Shown one piece after another: positions 25,644-33,400 of a stretch of 64,000 bases of DNA. The notes beneath the pieces are model-generated. The model had not been told where the DNA came from. It did no database searches and saw only the letters and a program-made list of their open reading frames with translations. Position 1 is the stretch's first letter; each line of letters opens with the position of its first letter. The position numbers and the translations under genes are program-made. Source of the stretch: DASYPQ01 sp041488095 (GTDB taxonomy: Bacteria; Planctomycetota; UBA1135; GCA-002686595); NCBI GenBank assembly GCA_041488095.1, contig JBGPOP010000019.1:1-64000 (forward strand), read 5' to 3'.

Positions 25644-26764
25644 GGGCTCGTTCTCCAGCGCCGGAGGCCCGCGGCGCCGAGTACCAGGCCGAACGCGGCG
25701 AGCGCAGCGGCGAGCGCGAGGCTGCGCAGATCGAAGGCCGCCGGGACGCGGCCCGACCCGGCGACCTCGAGCGCGTCCCACAGATCGGCGCCGGGCAGCC
25801 AGGCGGGAGCGCGATCGCCGAGCCAAGCGGGGATCCACGCCGCGAGCAGCGCGAGCGCCGCGGTCGGCGCGCTGACCCACGCGCCCAGGCCCAGGGCGAG
25901 CCCGATCCAGGCGGCGAGCGCCAGGAGGAGGCGCACGAAGATGCCTGCGCCGGCTGCTCGCTCGCTCGCACACGGCACCCACAGCTCCCCCGCGTCGGAG
26001 ATCACGAACGCGCGGGCGCCCGCGCGCTCGCAGGACAGCTCGAGCCGCAGGTCGCCGGGCCCCGGCGGCAGCTCGACCTCGACGAAGCCTCGCGAAGCCA
26101 TGCGGCCGCGGGTGATCCGCTCCCCGGTCTCGTCGTTCGCGCCATCGCGCCCGCGGTTCACTCTCTCGCGCCGTGCGCGGAAGTCGATCTCGGTCGAGGC
26201 CCCGGATCCCGCTCCGAAGCCGAGCTCGATGCGCACCCGCGCGCCGGCGGGCGCGCGTTCGCGCGGATCGGGCGCGGTCCACGCGAGCGGCGCGTTGGCC
26301 TCGATCCAGGTTGCCGGAGGGACCGCGATCTCGCCCGCCCGGCGCAGGCTCGGCCCGCCCGCCCCGACGGGGCCGGCGCGGAGCTCGATCGCGAGGAAGG
26401 AAAGCGCCAGGAGCGCGGTCGCACCCGACCACGTTCCGAGCCAGGTCGAGACGAGGATCGTGCCGCGGCCGGCCGAGCGGCTGCCGAGCCACTCGGCCTC
26501 GCCCGCCCTCCACGTGGAGACGGTGCGCGCCGCGCGCGCGATGAGCAGCGGAACGATCGCGAGGACGAGGACCGTCCAGACTCCCTCGCGCGTCATGCCG
26601 CGCGCGAGCGCGCCGGCGTCGCCCCCGCCGGCGCCTGCCTCGATCAGCGCATTCTCGCCGGCCCAATCCCGCTGGAGGAGGAGGAACGCGAGCACGGCCC
26701 ATGAGCCGAGCACCGCCGGCGCGAGAGAGCGCCGGAAGGCGAGCACGCACAGGCCGGCGTTCAC
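25640..26764 (-). CDS. Putative ABC-2-like membrane permease subunit with large extracytoplasmic loop
   Basis: A 374-residue membrane protein with a GTG start at 26764 overlapping the stop of the ATPase gene (GTGA). N-terminal helices are at about 14-31, 62-80 and 110-128; a soluble beta-rich region spans about 130-270 and includes several Arg-rich stretches; C-terminal helices lie at about 280-300, 305-325 and 350-368. Membership of the ABC-2 class is inferred from the adjoining ATPase and this layout; no sequence motif proves it. What is transported is unknown. Confidence 0.68.
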   Translation of the reverse strand: MNAGLCVLAFRRSLAPAVLGSWAVLAFLLLQRDWAGENALIEAGAGGGDAGALARGMTREGVWTVLVLAIVPLLIARAARTVSTWRAGEAEWLGSRSAGRGTILVSTWLGTWSGATALLALSFLAIELRAGPVGAGGPSLRRAGEIAVPPATWIEANAPLAWTAPDPRERAPAGARVRIELGFGAGSGASTEIDFRARRERVNRGRDGANDETGERITRGRMASRGFVEVELPPGPGDLRLELSCERAGARAFVISDAGELWVPCASERAAGAGIFVRLLLALAAWIGLALGLGAWVSAPTAALALLAAWIPAWLGDRAPAWLPGADLWDALEVAGSGRVPAAFDLRSLALAAALAAFGLVLGAAGLRRWRTSP

Positions 26765-27522
26765 GTCTTCCTGGTCTCTTCACGGGCGTGAGCGCGCTCG
26801 CGGTAGAGGTCGAGGAGCGAGCGCCCGGCCAGGAGCTCGCCCGGGACGCCGCGGACGGCGATCCGGCCGGAGAGGATCACCGCCAGCTCGTCGCAGTGCT
26901 CGCGGAGATCGCCGATCAGGTGCGAAGCGATCACGACCGACGCGCCGCGCGCCCGGGTCTCGGCGAGGATCGCGGCGAGCACCTCGAAGCCCTGCGCGTC
27001 GAGCCCCGCGGTCGGCTCGTCGAGGAGCAGGAGGTCGGGACGCGAGAGCGCCGCTTGCGCGAGACCGAAGCGGCGCAGCATGCCGCGCGAAAAGCGTCCC
27101 AAGCGGTGGCGCGCCTCCTCGCGCAGGCCGACGAGATCGAGCAGGCGGTCGCCCTCCGGGCGCCGGTCGGCCCGGCGCATGCCCGAGAGCGAACCCATGA
27201 GGTCGAGCGCGGAGCGCGCGGAGAGCTCGGGCGGGAAGGGGGACTCCTCCGGCAGGTAGCCGGTCCTGCGGCGCACCGCACCGTCCTGCGGGCTGCCCCC
27301 GAGCACTCGCACCTCGCCCGAGGAGGCGCGATCGACGCCGGAGAGGATGCGCAGGAGCGTGCTCTTGCCCGAGCCGTTCGGTCCGGCCAGGCCGAGCGTC
27401 TCTCCCTGCGCGAGGTCGAGGTCGACGCCGCAGAGCACCTCCCGCCGGCGGAGACCGAGCAGCAGCGGGTAGCTCTTCCGCACACCGCGGAGGTCGAGGG
27501 CCGGTTCCGTCGCGCTGGCCAT
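26761..27522 (-). CDS. ABC transporter ATP-binding protein with a degenerate signature motif
   Basis: A 253-residue ATPase from ATG 27522. Walker A is GPNGSGKST (47-55), the Q-loop region is unusual (GYLPEESPFPPELSA), the signature is FSRGMLRR in place of LSGGQ-type sequence (144-151), and Walker B is LLLLDEPTAGLD with a following H-loop ASHL. FSRGM-type signatures are common in ABC-2 exporters such as gliding or Nos-type systems. It is the first of three genes joined by GTGA overlaps. Export from the cytoplasm, or a non-transport role in membrane mechanics, is likely. Confidence 0.9.
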   Translation of the reverse strand: MASATEPALDLRGVRKSYPLLLGLRRREVLCGVDLDLAQGETLGLAGPNGSGKSTLLRILSGVDRASSGEVRVLGGSPQDGAVRRRTGYLPEESPFPPELSARSALDLMGSLSGMRRADRRPEGDRLLDLVGLREEARHRLGRFSRGMLRRFGLAQAALSRPDLLLLDEPTAGLDAQGFEVLAAILAETRARGASVVIASHLIGDLREHCDELAVILSGRIAVRGVPGELLAGRSLLDLYRERAHAREETRKT

Positions 27523-27547
27523 GATGAGCCGTCGGCCGACGCCCGAG

Positions 27548-28411
27548 CTAGAGCGCTCCTGCGATGAACGTGTGCACCTGGGCCCTCCAGTCTTCGCGCT
27601 GCGTGAAGCCGCCCTCGCCGTGCCGGCCGCCGGTCGCGAGGAAGCGCTTGGGCTCGCTCGCGGAGTCGAAGAGCCTGCGGCCCTGTGCGAAGGGCACGAG
27701 GTCGTCCTCGGGGCTGTGGATCACGAGCACGGGCACTCCCAGCCGTCCGATCTTGGCCGCGGAGTCGTAGCGTGCGCGCAGGAGGAGCCGCACCGGCAGC
27801 CAGGGGTAGACGCTCCCTGCGACGCTCGACATCGAGGTGAACGAATCCTCGACGAGGACGGCCCCGACCTTGCGCCGCAGGGCGAGCTCGATCGCGACGG
27901 CGCCGCCGAGCGACTCGCCGTAGATCGCGATCCGCTCCGGCGCGAAGCCCTCCTCCCCCGCGAGACGATCGTAGGCGGCCTCCGCGTCGAGGTAGGTGCC
28001 CTCCTCGCCCGGCTTCCCGGTGCTCGCGCCGTAGCCGCGGTAGTCGAAGAGGAGGACGGCGAGCCCCATCTCCGCGAACGCCTCGGCGAGCGGAAGGCGC
28101 ATCTCGATGTTGCCGGCGTTGCCGTGGCAGACGAGCACAGCGCCCGCGGGTCGGACCGGCGCTCCCGCCGTCGGGTGCGGCAGTGCGAGCCAGGCGTGAA
28201 GACGCTCTCCGTCGCGCGTTTCGATCCACTCCTCGCGCACGCTCAACACGCGGGACGCCGGCGGCGCGCCCGGCCGCGGGCCGGGATAGTAGATCAGGCG
28301 CTCCTGCCAGACCCAGCAGGCCAGCACCACGAGGAGGTAGACCGCCGCGACGGCGAAGAACCAGGTCAGCAAGCGCGCTCTCCAGGCACGGGCTCGTCCG
28401 CGCGCGGCCAT
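27548..28411 (-). CDS. Membrane-anchored alpha/beta hydrolase
   Basis: A 287-residue protein with an N-terminal membrane helix (about 14-34) and an alpha/beta-hydrolase domain. The nucleophile elbow is GESLGG (Ser167), the oxyanion-hole motif is HGNAGN (96-101), the acid is Asp237 in SPEDDLVP, and the catalytic His is His264 in GGRHGEGG. The family (Bem46/YfhR-like) includes membrane hydrolases and esterases with unknown natural substrates. It ends 25 bases before the ABC ATPase start on the same strand, so it may be co-transcribed with the module, but nothing ties the functions together. Confidence 0.88.
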   Translation of the reverse strand: MAARGRARAWRARLLTWFFAVAAVYLLVVLACWVWQERLIYYPGPRPGAPPASRVLSVREEWIETRDGERLHAWLALPHPTAGAPVRPAGAVLVCHGNAGNIEMRLPLAEAFAEMGLAVLLFDYRGYGASTGKPGEEGTYLDAEAAYDRLAGEEGFAPERIAIYGESLGGAVAIELALRRKVGAVLVEDSFTSMSSVAGSVYPWLPVRLLLRARYDSAAKIGRLGVPVLVIHSPEDDLVPFAQGRRLFDSASEPKRFLATGGRHGEGGFTQREDWRAQVHTFIAGAL

Positions 28412-28553
28412 GGGCGGATGACGCTAGCGGGAGGGCGTTCCGACGACAAGCCGGGCATCCAACCAGTGTCGCCGACGCCGGTCACAGTCTCGAACCGTAC
28501 CCGGGGGCCCCTTCGGGCCGGATCGAATCTGTGACACACTGCTGCGGCACCGC

Positions 28554-28856
28554 ATGCCGATCTGGAGCCGAATCGTCCCGAGATGGGGCGGGGAGCCGCT
28601 CGCGCTGGTTCTCTACACGCGCGAGCGCTGTCCCCTGTGCGACGAGATGAAGGCCGAGATCGCGCGTGCCGGCCTCGGGAACCGTTGCGCGCTGCGCGAG
28701 ATCGACGTGGACTCGGATCCTGTTCTGGTCGAACGCTTCGGCCGCTCGGTCCCCGTGCTCGAGATCGAGGGCCGCGCGGCGTTCAAGGGGCGGTTGACGG
28801 CAGAGGACCTGCGCCGCAAGGTGGAGCGCGCGCTGAGCGAGAGAGAGCCCGCTTAG
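28554..28856 (+). CDS. Glutaredoxin-like protein (DUF836 type)
   Basis: A 100-residue thioredoxin-fold protein. The active-site motif is RCPLCDEM (C-x-x-C) at residues 26-29 in the pattern LVLYTRERCPLCDEMKAEI, and a cis-Pro-like segment SVPVLEIEGRAAFKGRLT follows. These are typical of the small glutaredoxin-like family that includes DUF836 proteins. It lies 14 bases before an FHA-domain membrane protein on the same strand. A cytosolic disulfide or mixed-thiol role is likely, but its electron donor is unknown. Confidence 0.85.
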   Translation: MPIWSRIVPRWGGEPLALVLYTRERCPLCDEMKAEIARAGLGNRCALREIDVDSDPVLVERFGRSVPVLEIEGRAAFKGRLTAEDLRRKVERALSEREPA

Positions 28857-28870
28857 GGCTCGTACCCGGC

Positions 28871-29572
28871 ATGCCCAGGCTGTACGTCCTTTCCGGTCCC
28901 GACCTCGGCAAGAGCTTCGACGTCGAGGACGGCGCCACGCTGGGACGCGGGGCCGAGTGCACCGTGCACCTGCGCGATGCGTCGGTGAGCCGGCATCACG
29001 CGAGGCTCGAGCGCGCCGAGGGCGGCTGGAGGATCGTCGACACGGAGTCCCGCAATGGGGTGAGCCTCGGCGGCAAGCGCGTGCCGGGCGCGGCGCTCGC
29101 CGACGGCGACGAGTTCCAGCTCGGTGAGGTGCTCCTGCGGTTCCGGAGCGAGGTCGCCGCGGCTCGCGCGGAGCCCACGGCCGGGGCCGGCGAGATCGCG
29201 AGAGCGGGCGATCCGGAAGAGATCGCGCTCGAGCAAGACCCGGTCGGAACAATTCCTCCGCCCGGCGCTCCTTCAGCGCGCGTCCACGTCCATTCCGCGA
29301 CGAGCCTCGAGCGCACGGCGCTCTCCGCCTCGCCCCCGAGCACGACGGTCCAGCGCGGCCCGCGCATCTTGCAGTACCACCGGGTTCCCGACCGGGCCGG
29401 CTTCTTCGCCGCGGACCTCGCGCAGCTTCCGGTGTGGATCCGCATCGGGACGTGGCTGCTCGCGATCGCGGTGTTCGCAGGGCTTTTCGTGCTGGCGTTC
29501 AAGGGGACGATGTACATGAAGGAGCGGGCGGCAGGCGGGCCCGTCGAGGTCGAAGGCCACGGAGCTCGCTGA
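28871..29572 (+). CDS. FHA-domain protein with a C-terminal membrane helix
   Basis: ATG 28871 gives 233 residues. The FHA domain occupies about 1-88, with LGRGAECTVHLRDASVSRHHARL and DTESRNGVSLGGKRV, so the phosphothreonine-contacting Arg, Ser and Asn positions are present. A disordered Ala/Pro/Ser-rich linker runs to about 180. A single membrane helix (about 194-213) near the C-terminus leaves the FHA domain in the cytoplasm. FHA proteins read Ser/Thr kinase signals; no kinase gene is found nearby. It ends 4 bases before the convergent glycosyltransferase gene. Confidence 0.87.
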   Translation: MPRLYVLSGPDLGKSFDVEDGATLGRGAECTVHLRDASVSRHHARLERAEGGWRIVDTESRNGVSLGGKRVPGAALADGDEFQLGEVLLRFRSEVAAARAEPTAGAGEIARAGDPEEIALEQDPVGTIPPPGAPSARVHVHSATSLERTALSASPPSTTVQRGPRILQYHRVPDRAGFFAADLAQLPVWIRIGTWLLAIAVFAGLFVLAFKGTMYMKERAAGGPVEVEGHGAR

Positions 29573-29576
29573 TCGC

Positions 29577-30683
29577 TCAGGCCGTCGCTCCGCACCAGCA
29601 GTCGACCAGGACGCGCGCCGAAGCGTCCCACGTGAAGCGCGCCGCGCGCGCTGCGGCGCGGTCGAGGGCTTCCTTCGGCGCCGACATCGCCGCCCGGATC
29701 GCGCGCGCGCACTCGCCCGGATCGGCAGGAAGAAACGCCGGCACGTCGCTCCCGGCGACTTCGACGAGCGCCGGCGACCGCGCGATCGCCAGGGGGGCGC
29801 GCGCGCGTTGGGCCTCGATCGCGGGGATTCCGAAGCCCTCGATCCAGGACGGCAGCACGACGCATGCGGCGCGCGAATAGAGCCGCGGCAGCTCGCGGTC
29901 GTCGAAGGCGCCGAGGAATCTCACGCGCGAGAGGATGCCGAGATCCTTGGCGAGAGCCCGCAGGCGCTCCTCCTCATCTCCCTTGGCGGCGCCGGCGAGC
30001 AAGACTGGCGGGAGCCCTGCGTCGATCGCGAGGGCGCGCAACACGACGGCCATGTTCTTCCGCGGCTCGAGGTGGCCGACGCACAGGATCTCTCCATCGC
30101 GCGACGGCTCCCGCGGCAGCGGAGCGAAGTGATCGGCAGCGTTCCGGACCACGCTCACCCGCGTCGGATCGATCCGGAAGCGTTCGACCAGAGCGCTCCG
30201 GACGGCCTCGCTCACCGCGATCGTGCGCGAGGCTCTCCGGACGGCGCTCGCGAGGAACGCTGCGGCCGCGAACCGCCGCGCTCGCGGGGCGTGGCCAGCC
30301 TCGAGGTGGCGCAGGTCGTGGATCGTGATCGTGAAGGGGACTCCCAGGCGTGCCGGAGTGGGAAGGTGCGCAGTGTGCACGAGGTCGAACGGACGCCCTG
30401 CCGCTCGCGCGTTCGAGAGCAGACGTCGGGCGGCCTGGCCCTCGGTCATCCAGCGCAGGAGGAGCGGATGCGGCAGCGCGTCGGAAGCGATCAACTCGAT
30501 CTCGTCGGGCAGCGGGAACGCGGCGCGCTCGACCCCCTCCATCACCGCCAGGGATCCGCCGCGCTCCGCGAGCAGAGCCGCGGCGCGCGGCAACAGTTCG
30601 GCGTTGTGGCGGCGCACGCCGCCCATCGGCTGGCCGAGCAGCGTGCCGAGGACGAGCACGCGCGGAGCGCGGGGATCGCTCAA
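29577..30683 (-). CDS. GT4 family glycosyltransferase with a TTG start
   Basis: The upstream gene's stop overlaps a TTG (30681-30683, TTGA), giving LSDPRAPRVLVLGTLLGQP and 368 residues; this matches the pattern of the FtsX pair elsewhere. The N-terminal Rossmann domain is followed by the donor-binding half with GHLEPRKNMAVVLRAL and the E-x7-E motif EGFGIPAIE. It acts on an unknown acceptor, probably a lipid-linked or surface glycan. It forms an operon with the GT4 gene immediately before it. A GTG at the RVLVLG position is an alternative start. Confidence 0.85.
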   Translation of the reverse strand: MSDPRAPRVLVLGTLLGQPMGGVRRHNAELLPRAAALLAERGGSLAVMEGVERAAFPLPDEIELIASDALPHPLLLRWMTEGQAARRLLSNARAAGRPFDLVHTAHLPTPARLGVPFTITIHDLRHLEAGHAPRARRFAAAAFLASAVRRASRTIAVSEAVRSALVERFRIDPTRVSVVRNAADHFAPLPREPSRDGEILCVGHLEPRKNMAVVLRALAIDAGLPPVLLAGAAKGDEEERLRALAKDLGILSRVRFLGAFDDRELPRLYSRAACVVLPSWIEGFGIPAIEAQRARAPLAIARSPALVEVAGSDVPAFLPADPGECARAIRAAMSAPKEALDRAAARAARFTWDASARVLVDCWCGATA

Positions 30684-31723
30684 GCGATCTCCTCCCAGAT
30701 CGACTCGACCTGCTCGGCGCAGCGGTCCCACGTGAACTCGCGCGCTCGTTCGGCGAGCCTCCCGCGCAGGCTCTCGCGCTCCGCGAGCGCACGTTCCAGG
30801 CCCTCCGCAACCGAGACCGGATTGCCTGCGTCGACCTGGATCCCGACCGCGCCCGCGACCTCGGCCTGCGCGCTCCCGCTCGGGACGATCACGGGCGTGC
30901 CGCTCGCGAGCGCTTCGAGCACGGACAGCCCGAAGCCCTCCGAGCGCGACAACACCGGCACGACGCTCGCGAGGCGCAGGAGCGAGGGCAGGTCCGCTTC
31001 GGCGATCTCGTCGAGGGTGGTCACGAAGCGCGAGAGTCCGAGCCGGCTGACGAGGCCGAGATCGCGGCGGAGCTGGGGCGTGTCCCCGCCGGTCACGACG
31101 AGCTGCAGCGGCGGTCCGCCGCGACGCCGCAGCTCCGCCAGGCCCTGCACGAGCGCGGCCAGGTCCTTCTTCGGCCGCACGGCGCCGAGCGCCAGCGCGA
31201 GGTGGCCTTGCGGAAGCCGGTAGCGACCCAGCGCGACCTCGTCGACGACTCCCGCAGGCGGTTCGTCCGCGAAGGGCGGCCCGACGCCCCAGGGACACAC
31301 GCGCACCTTCGACGAGCCCGGCAAGAGGCGCTTCCTCAGGTCGCGCGCGACGAACTCGGTCGCCGTCAGCACCGCGTCGGCGAAGAGCGGTCCGACGGCC
31401 GCCCACGCGCGGTGGCGCAGATCCGAGCCCTCGCTCGCGCCGTGGCGCCACGGCAGCTCGTGGATCGTCTGCACGCGCGCGCCGCGCCCCCGGAACGCGA
31501 ACGCGGAGACGCACGAGTGGATGCCGTCGAGATCCCGCTCGTGCGCGAGGCGCGGCAGCTCGACCGCGCGCCAGCGACGCAGGCTCGCACCGTCCGCGGG
31601 AGCCAGGCGGACGATCTCGAGCCTGGCCCTGCGCTCGAGCGCGCCGACGAGGCCGGCCGTGACGCGGACGATGCCCCGCGGGTGGGGACGATGGAGCGGG
31701 GAGACGTCGAACCCGACGCGCAC
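30680..31723 (-). CDS. GT4 family glycosyltransferase, leftward partner of a divergent pair
   Basis: The start at GTG 31723 gives 347 residues beginning VRVGFDVSPLHRPHPRGIVR. The donor-binding half has LGAVRPKKDLAALVQGLAEL and the E-x7-E motif EGFGLSVLE, followed by ALASGTPVIVP. No ribosome-binding site sits at the normal distance; a GAGGAGGA lies nearly 30 bases upstream. The start and the sequence before it lie in an inverted repeat shared with the divergent GT4 gene. It is followed through a TTGA overlap by a second GT4 gene. Confidence 0.88.
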   Translation of the reverse strand: MRVGFDVSPLHRPHPRGIVRVTAGLVGALERRARLEIVRLAPADGASLRRWRAVELPRLAHERDLDGIHSCVSAFAFRGRGARVQTIHELPWRHGASEGSDLRHRAWAAVGPLFADAVLTATEFVARDLRKRLLPGSSKVRVCPWGVGPPFADEPPAGVVDEVALGRYRLPQGHLALALGAVRPKKDLAALVQGLAELRRRGGPPLQLVVTGGDTPQLRRDLGLVSRLGLSRFVTTLDEIAEADLPSLLRLASVVPVLSRSEGFGLSVLEALASGTPVIVPSGSAQAEVAGAVGIQVDAGNPVSVAEGLERALAERESLRGRLAERAREFTWDRCAEQVESIWEEIA

Positions 31724-31843
31724 GCGGAATACGGTACCGCGTCGATTCCTCCTCGTTCCACCCGCGGAGCAGCCCGGACCCGCCGCAGCGACGAGTGGAT
31801 CGAGGAAGAATCGTCGCGGTACCGTATTCCGCGTGCGCGTCGG
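31713..31843. repeat. 52-bp imperfect inverted repeat spanning the starts of two divergent glycosyltransferase genes
   Basis: The left arm 31713-31764 and the reverse complement of 31792-31843 agree at 48 of 52 positions, with the outer 29 identical (beginning CCGACGCGCACGCGGAATAC). The spacer is 27 bases. Each arm contains the GTG start and first codons of one gene and about 40 bases upstream of it. Beyond the start region the two proteins are unlike each other, so this is a shared 5' segment and not a duplicated gene. It may be a bidirectional promoter or regulator-binding region, or a recent inverted duplication. Confidence 0.85.
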
Positions 31844-32978
31844 ATTCCTGATCGACCGTTGGCAGCCCGGGCGCGGCGGGGCGGAGCGGGCGATGGCCGA
31901 TCTGGCCGCGTGGCTCGCAGGACGGGGGCACGCGGTGCACGCGTTCGCCGTGGAAGGGCAGGGTCCAGGCGTTTTCCACCCGGTCCGCGCTCCCCGTGCG
32001 CTCACTCGCGGCGCGCGAGAGCGGGCGCTGGGGCAAGCTCTCGTCGCGGCGGCGGAGGAATCCGGCTGCGATGTCACCGTCGGAGTCCGGCACCTTCCGC
32101 GCGTCGACCTGTACTGGCCCCACGGAGGGAGCCACGCCGCGGCGCTCCACGGCCGGCGTTGCGCGAGCGCAGGGAGGCTTCTTCCGGTTTCCGAGGTCCG
32201 CGCGCGCGGCCGGCACCGCGCGTTCCTCGAGATGGAGCGCGCGCTCGTCGAGGGCGGCCGTGCGCGCAGGGTCGCGTGCGTGTCGGGTCTCGTGATGCGC
32301 GAGCTCGCGGCGGCGTACGCGGGCGCGATCGAACGCCTGGTCCTCGTGCCGGACGGCGTCGACGCGGAGCGTTTCCATCCGCGCGAGCGCGAGCGATCCG
32401 GCGCGCGTCTGCGCGCGGAGCTCCACCTCGACCGCGAGATGCCCCTCCTCGCGTTCTCGGCGCGCAACCCCGTGCTCAAGGGCCTGCCCGCCCTTCTGGG
32501 AGCGCTCGCCGGACTGCAGGAGCTCCCCTGGCGCCTGCTCGTCGCCGGCCCGAAGGACCCCGCGCGCTGGGCGCGTCGCGCCCGCGCGGCGGGCATCGCT
32601 CCCGACCGCGTGCGCGTGCTCGCGGAAGTCGAACCGGTCGCGCTCGCGGCGGCGAGCGACCTCGTCGTCCATCCGACCTGGCGGGACGCGTGCGGTCTGG
32701 TCGTGCTCGAAGCGCTCGCCGCGGGCACGCCCGTGATCACGACCGCGCGCGCCGGCGCGGCCGAGGCGATCGCGTCGGAGGAGGTCGGGACGGTCCTCGA
32801 CGATCCCGGGGACATCGCCGCGCTGCGCCGCGCGATCGCGACCTGGCTGCAGACGCTGCGATCGGGCGGCCCCGACCGCAGCGCCGTTCGTGCAGTCCTC
32901 GGCGGGCGCGAGCGGGAGACCTGGCTCGCCGCGCTCGAGGCGATTCTCCTGGACCTCGCCGCGCATCCTTCCTTATGA
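31833..32978 (+). CDS. GT4 family glycosyltransferase (WaaG-like), rightward partner of a divergent pair
   Basis: GTG 31833 gives 381 residues beginning VRVGFLIDRWQPGRGGAERA. The GGAE-like acceptor-side motif and the overall layout resemble lipopolysaccharide core transferases of the WaaG group. The donor-side motif is DACGLVVLE: the first Glu of E-x7-E is Asp here, as the motif WRDACGLVVLEALAAGTPVI shows. A segment FSARNPVLKGLPALL precedes it. It is followed after 10 bases by a lipoprotein gene, so it heads a rightward operon. Acceptor and sugar are unknown. Confidence 0.87.
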   Translation: MRVGFLIDRWQPGRGGAERAMADLAAWLAGRGHAVHAFAVEGQGPGVFHPVRAPRALTRGARERALGQALVAAAEESGCDVTVGVRHLPRVDLYWPHGGSHAAALHGRRCASAGRLLPVSEVRARGRHRAFLEMERALVEGGRARRVACVSGLVMRELAAAYAGAIERLVLVPDGVDAERFHPRERERSGARLRAELHLDREMPLLAFSARNPVLKGLPALLGALAGLQELPWRLLVAGPKDPARWARRARAAGIAPDRVRVLAEVEPVALAAASDLVVHPTWRDACGLVVLEALAAGTPVITTARAGAAEAIASEEVGTVLDDPGDIAALRRAIATWLQTLRSGGPDRSAVRAVLGGRERETWLAALEAILLDLAAHPSL

Positions 32979-32988
32979 ATAGGGGGCC

Positions 32989-33396
32989 ATGCCGAAGACG
33001 TCGCCGATCCTCCCTCTCCACTTGGGGCTTCTCCTCCTCGCGCTCCTCGCCCCCGCCTGCTTCATCTCGCGCACGACGGTCAACGAGCCGATCTGGCGCG
33101 CCGACGTGGACCAATTCGTGCCCGGCCGGACGACCGCCAAGGAGGTCGTCGCGAGGCTGGGTGCTCCGAACGAGGTCGTGCAGCTCGGCAGCCGCACCGC
33201 CTACCGCTACGACTTCACCGTGCTCAAGCGCGCCGGCTTCTCGCTGATCCTGGTGTCGTTCCTGAACGAGGACACGCGCGCCGACCGCGTGTGGCTCTTC
33301 TTCGACGCGAAGGACGTGCTGACGCACGCGGGGGCGACGCTCCAGGCCGCGGACGCGCGCTACGCGATGCCCTGGGCGCACATTCACGGGCGGTGA
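32989..33396 (+). CDS. Small lipoprotein of BamE/SmpA-like layout, first of a tandem pair
   Basis: A 135-residue precursor with a lipoprotein signal (hydrophobic 9-22, lipobox LAPAC, Cys24). The mature part has VPGRTTAKEVVARLGAPNEVV, which matches the helix-turn-strand of SmpA/OmlA (BamE) domains, then beta-strands (TAYRYDFTVLKR) and FFDAKDVLTHAGATL. The next gene encodes a relative with the same GRTT...RLGAP element. Position between a glycosyltransferase and an oxidoreductase gene gives no clear role. BamE-like proteins often act in envelope assembly, but that is an analogy. Confidence 0.75.
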   Translation: MPKTSPILPLHLGLLLLALLAPACFISRTTVNEPIWRADVDQFVPGRTTAKEVVARLGAPNEVVQLGSRTAYRYDFTVLKRAGFSLILVSFLNEDTRADRVWLFFDAKDVLTHAGATLQAADARYAMPWAHIHGR

Positions 33397-33400
33397 TCGC

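Noticed and set aside
28500..28520. GC hairpin (GGCCC, CTTC, GGGCC) before the glutaredoxin-like gene as a terminator or riboswitch
   Set aside because: Too short, not followed by a T-run, and such stems arise by chance in this base composition.
29577..32966. A single 1129-codon leftward frame across both glycosyltransferase genes
   Set aside because: Only its last 368 codons encode the GT4 protein; the rest is the wrong frame of the upstream genes. The real start is TTG 30683.
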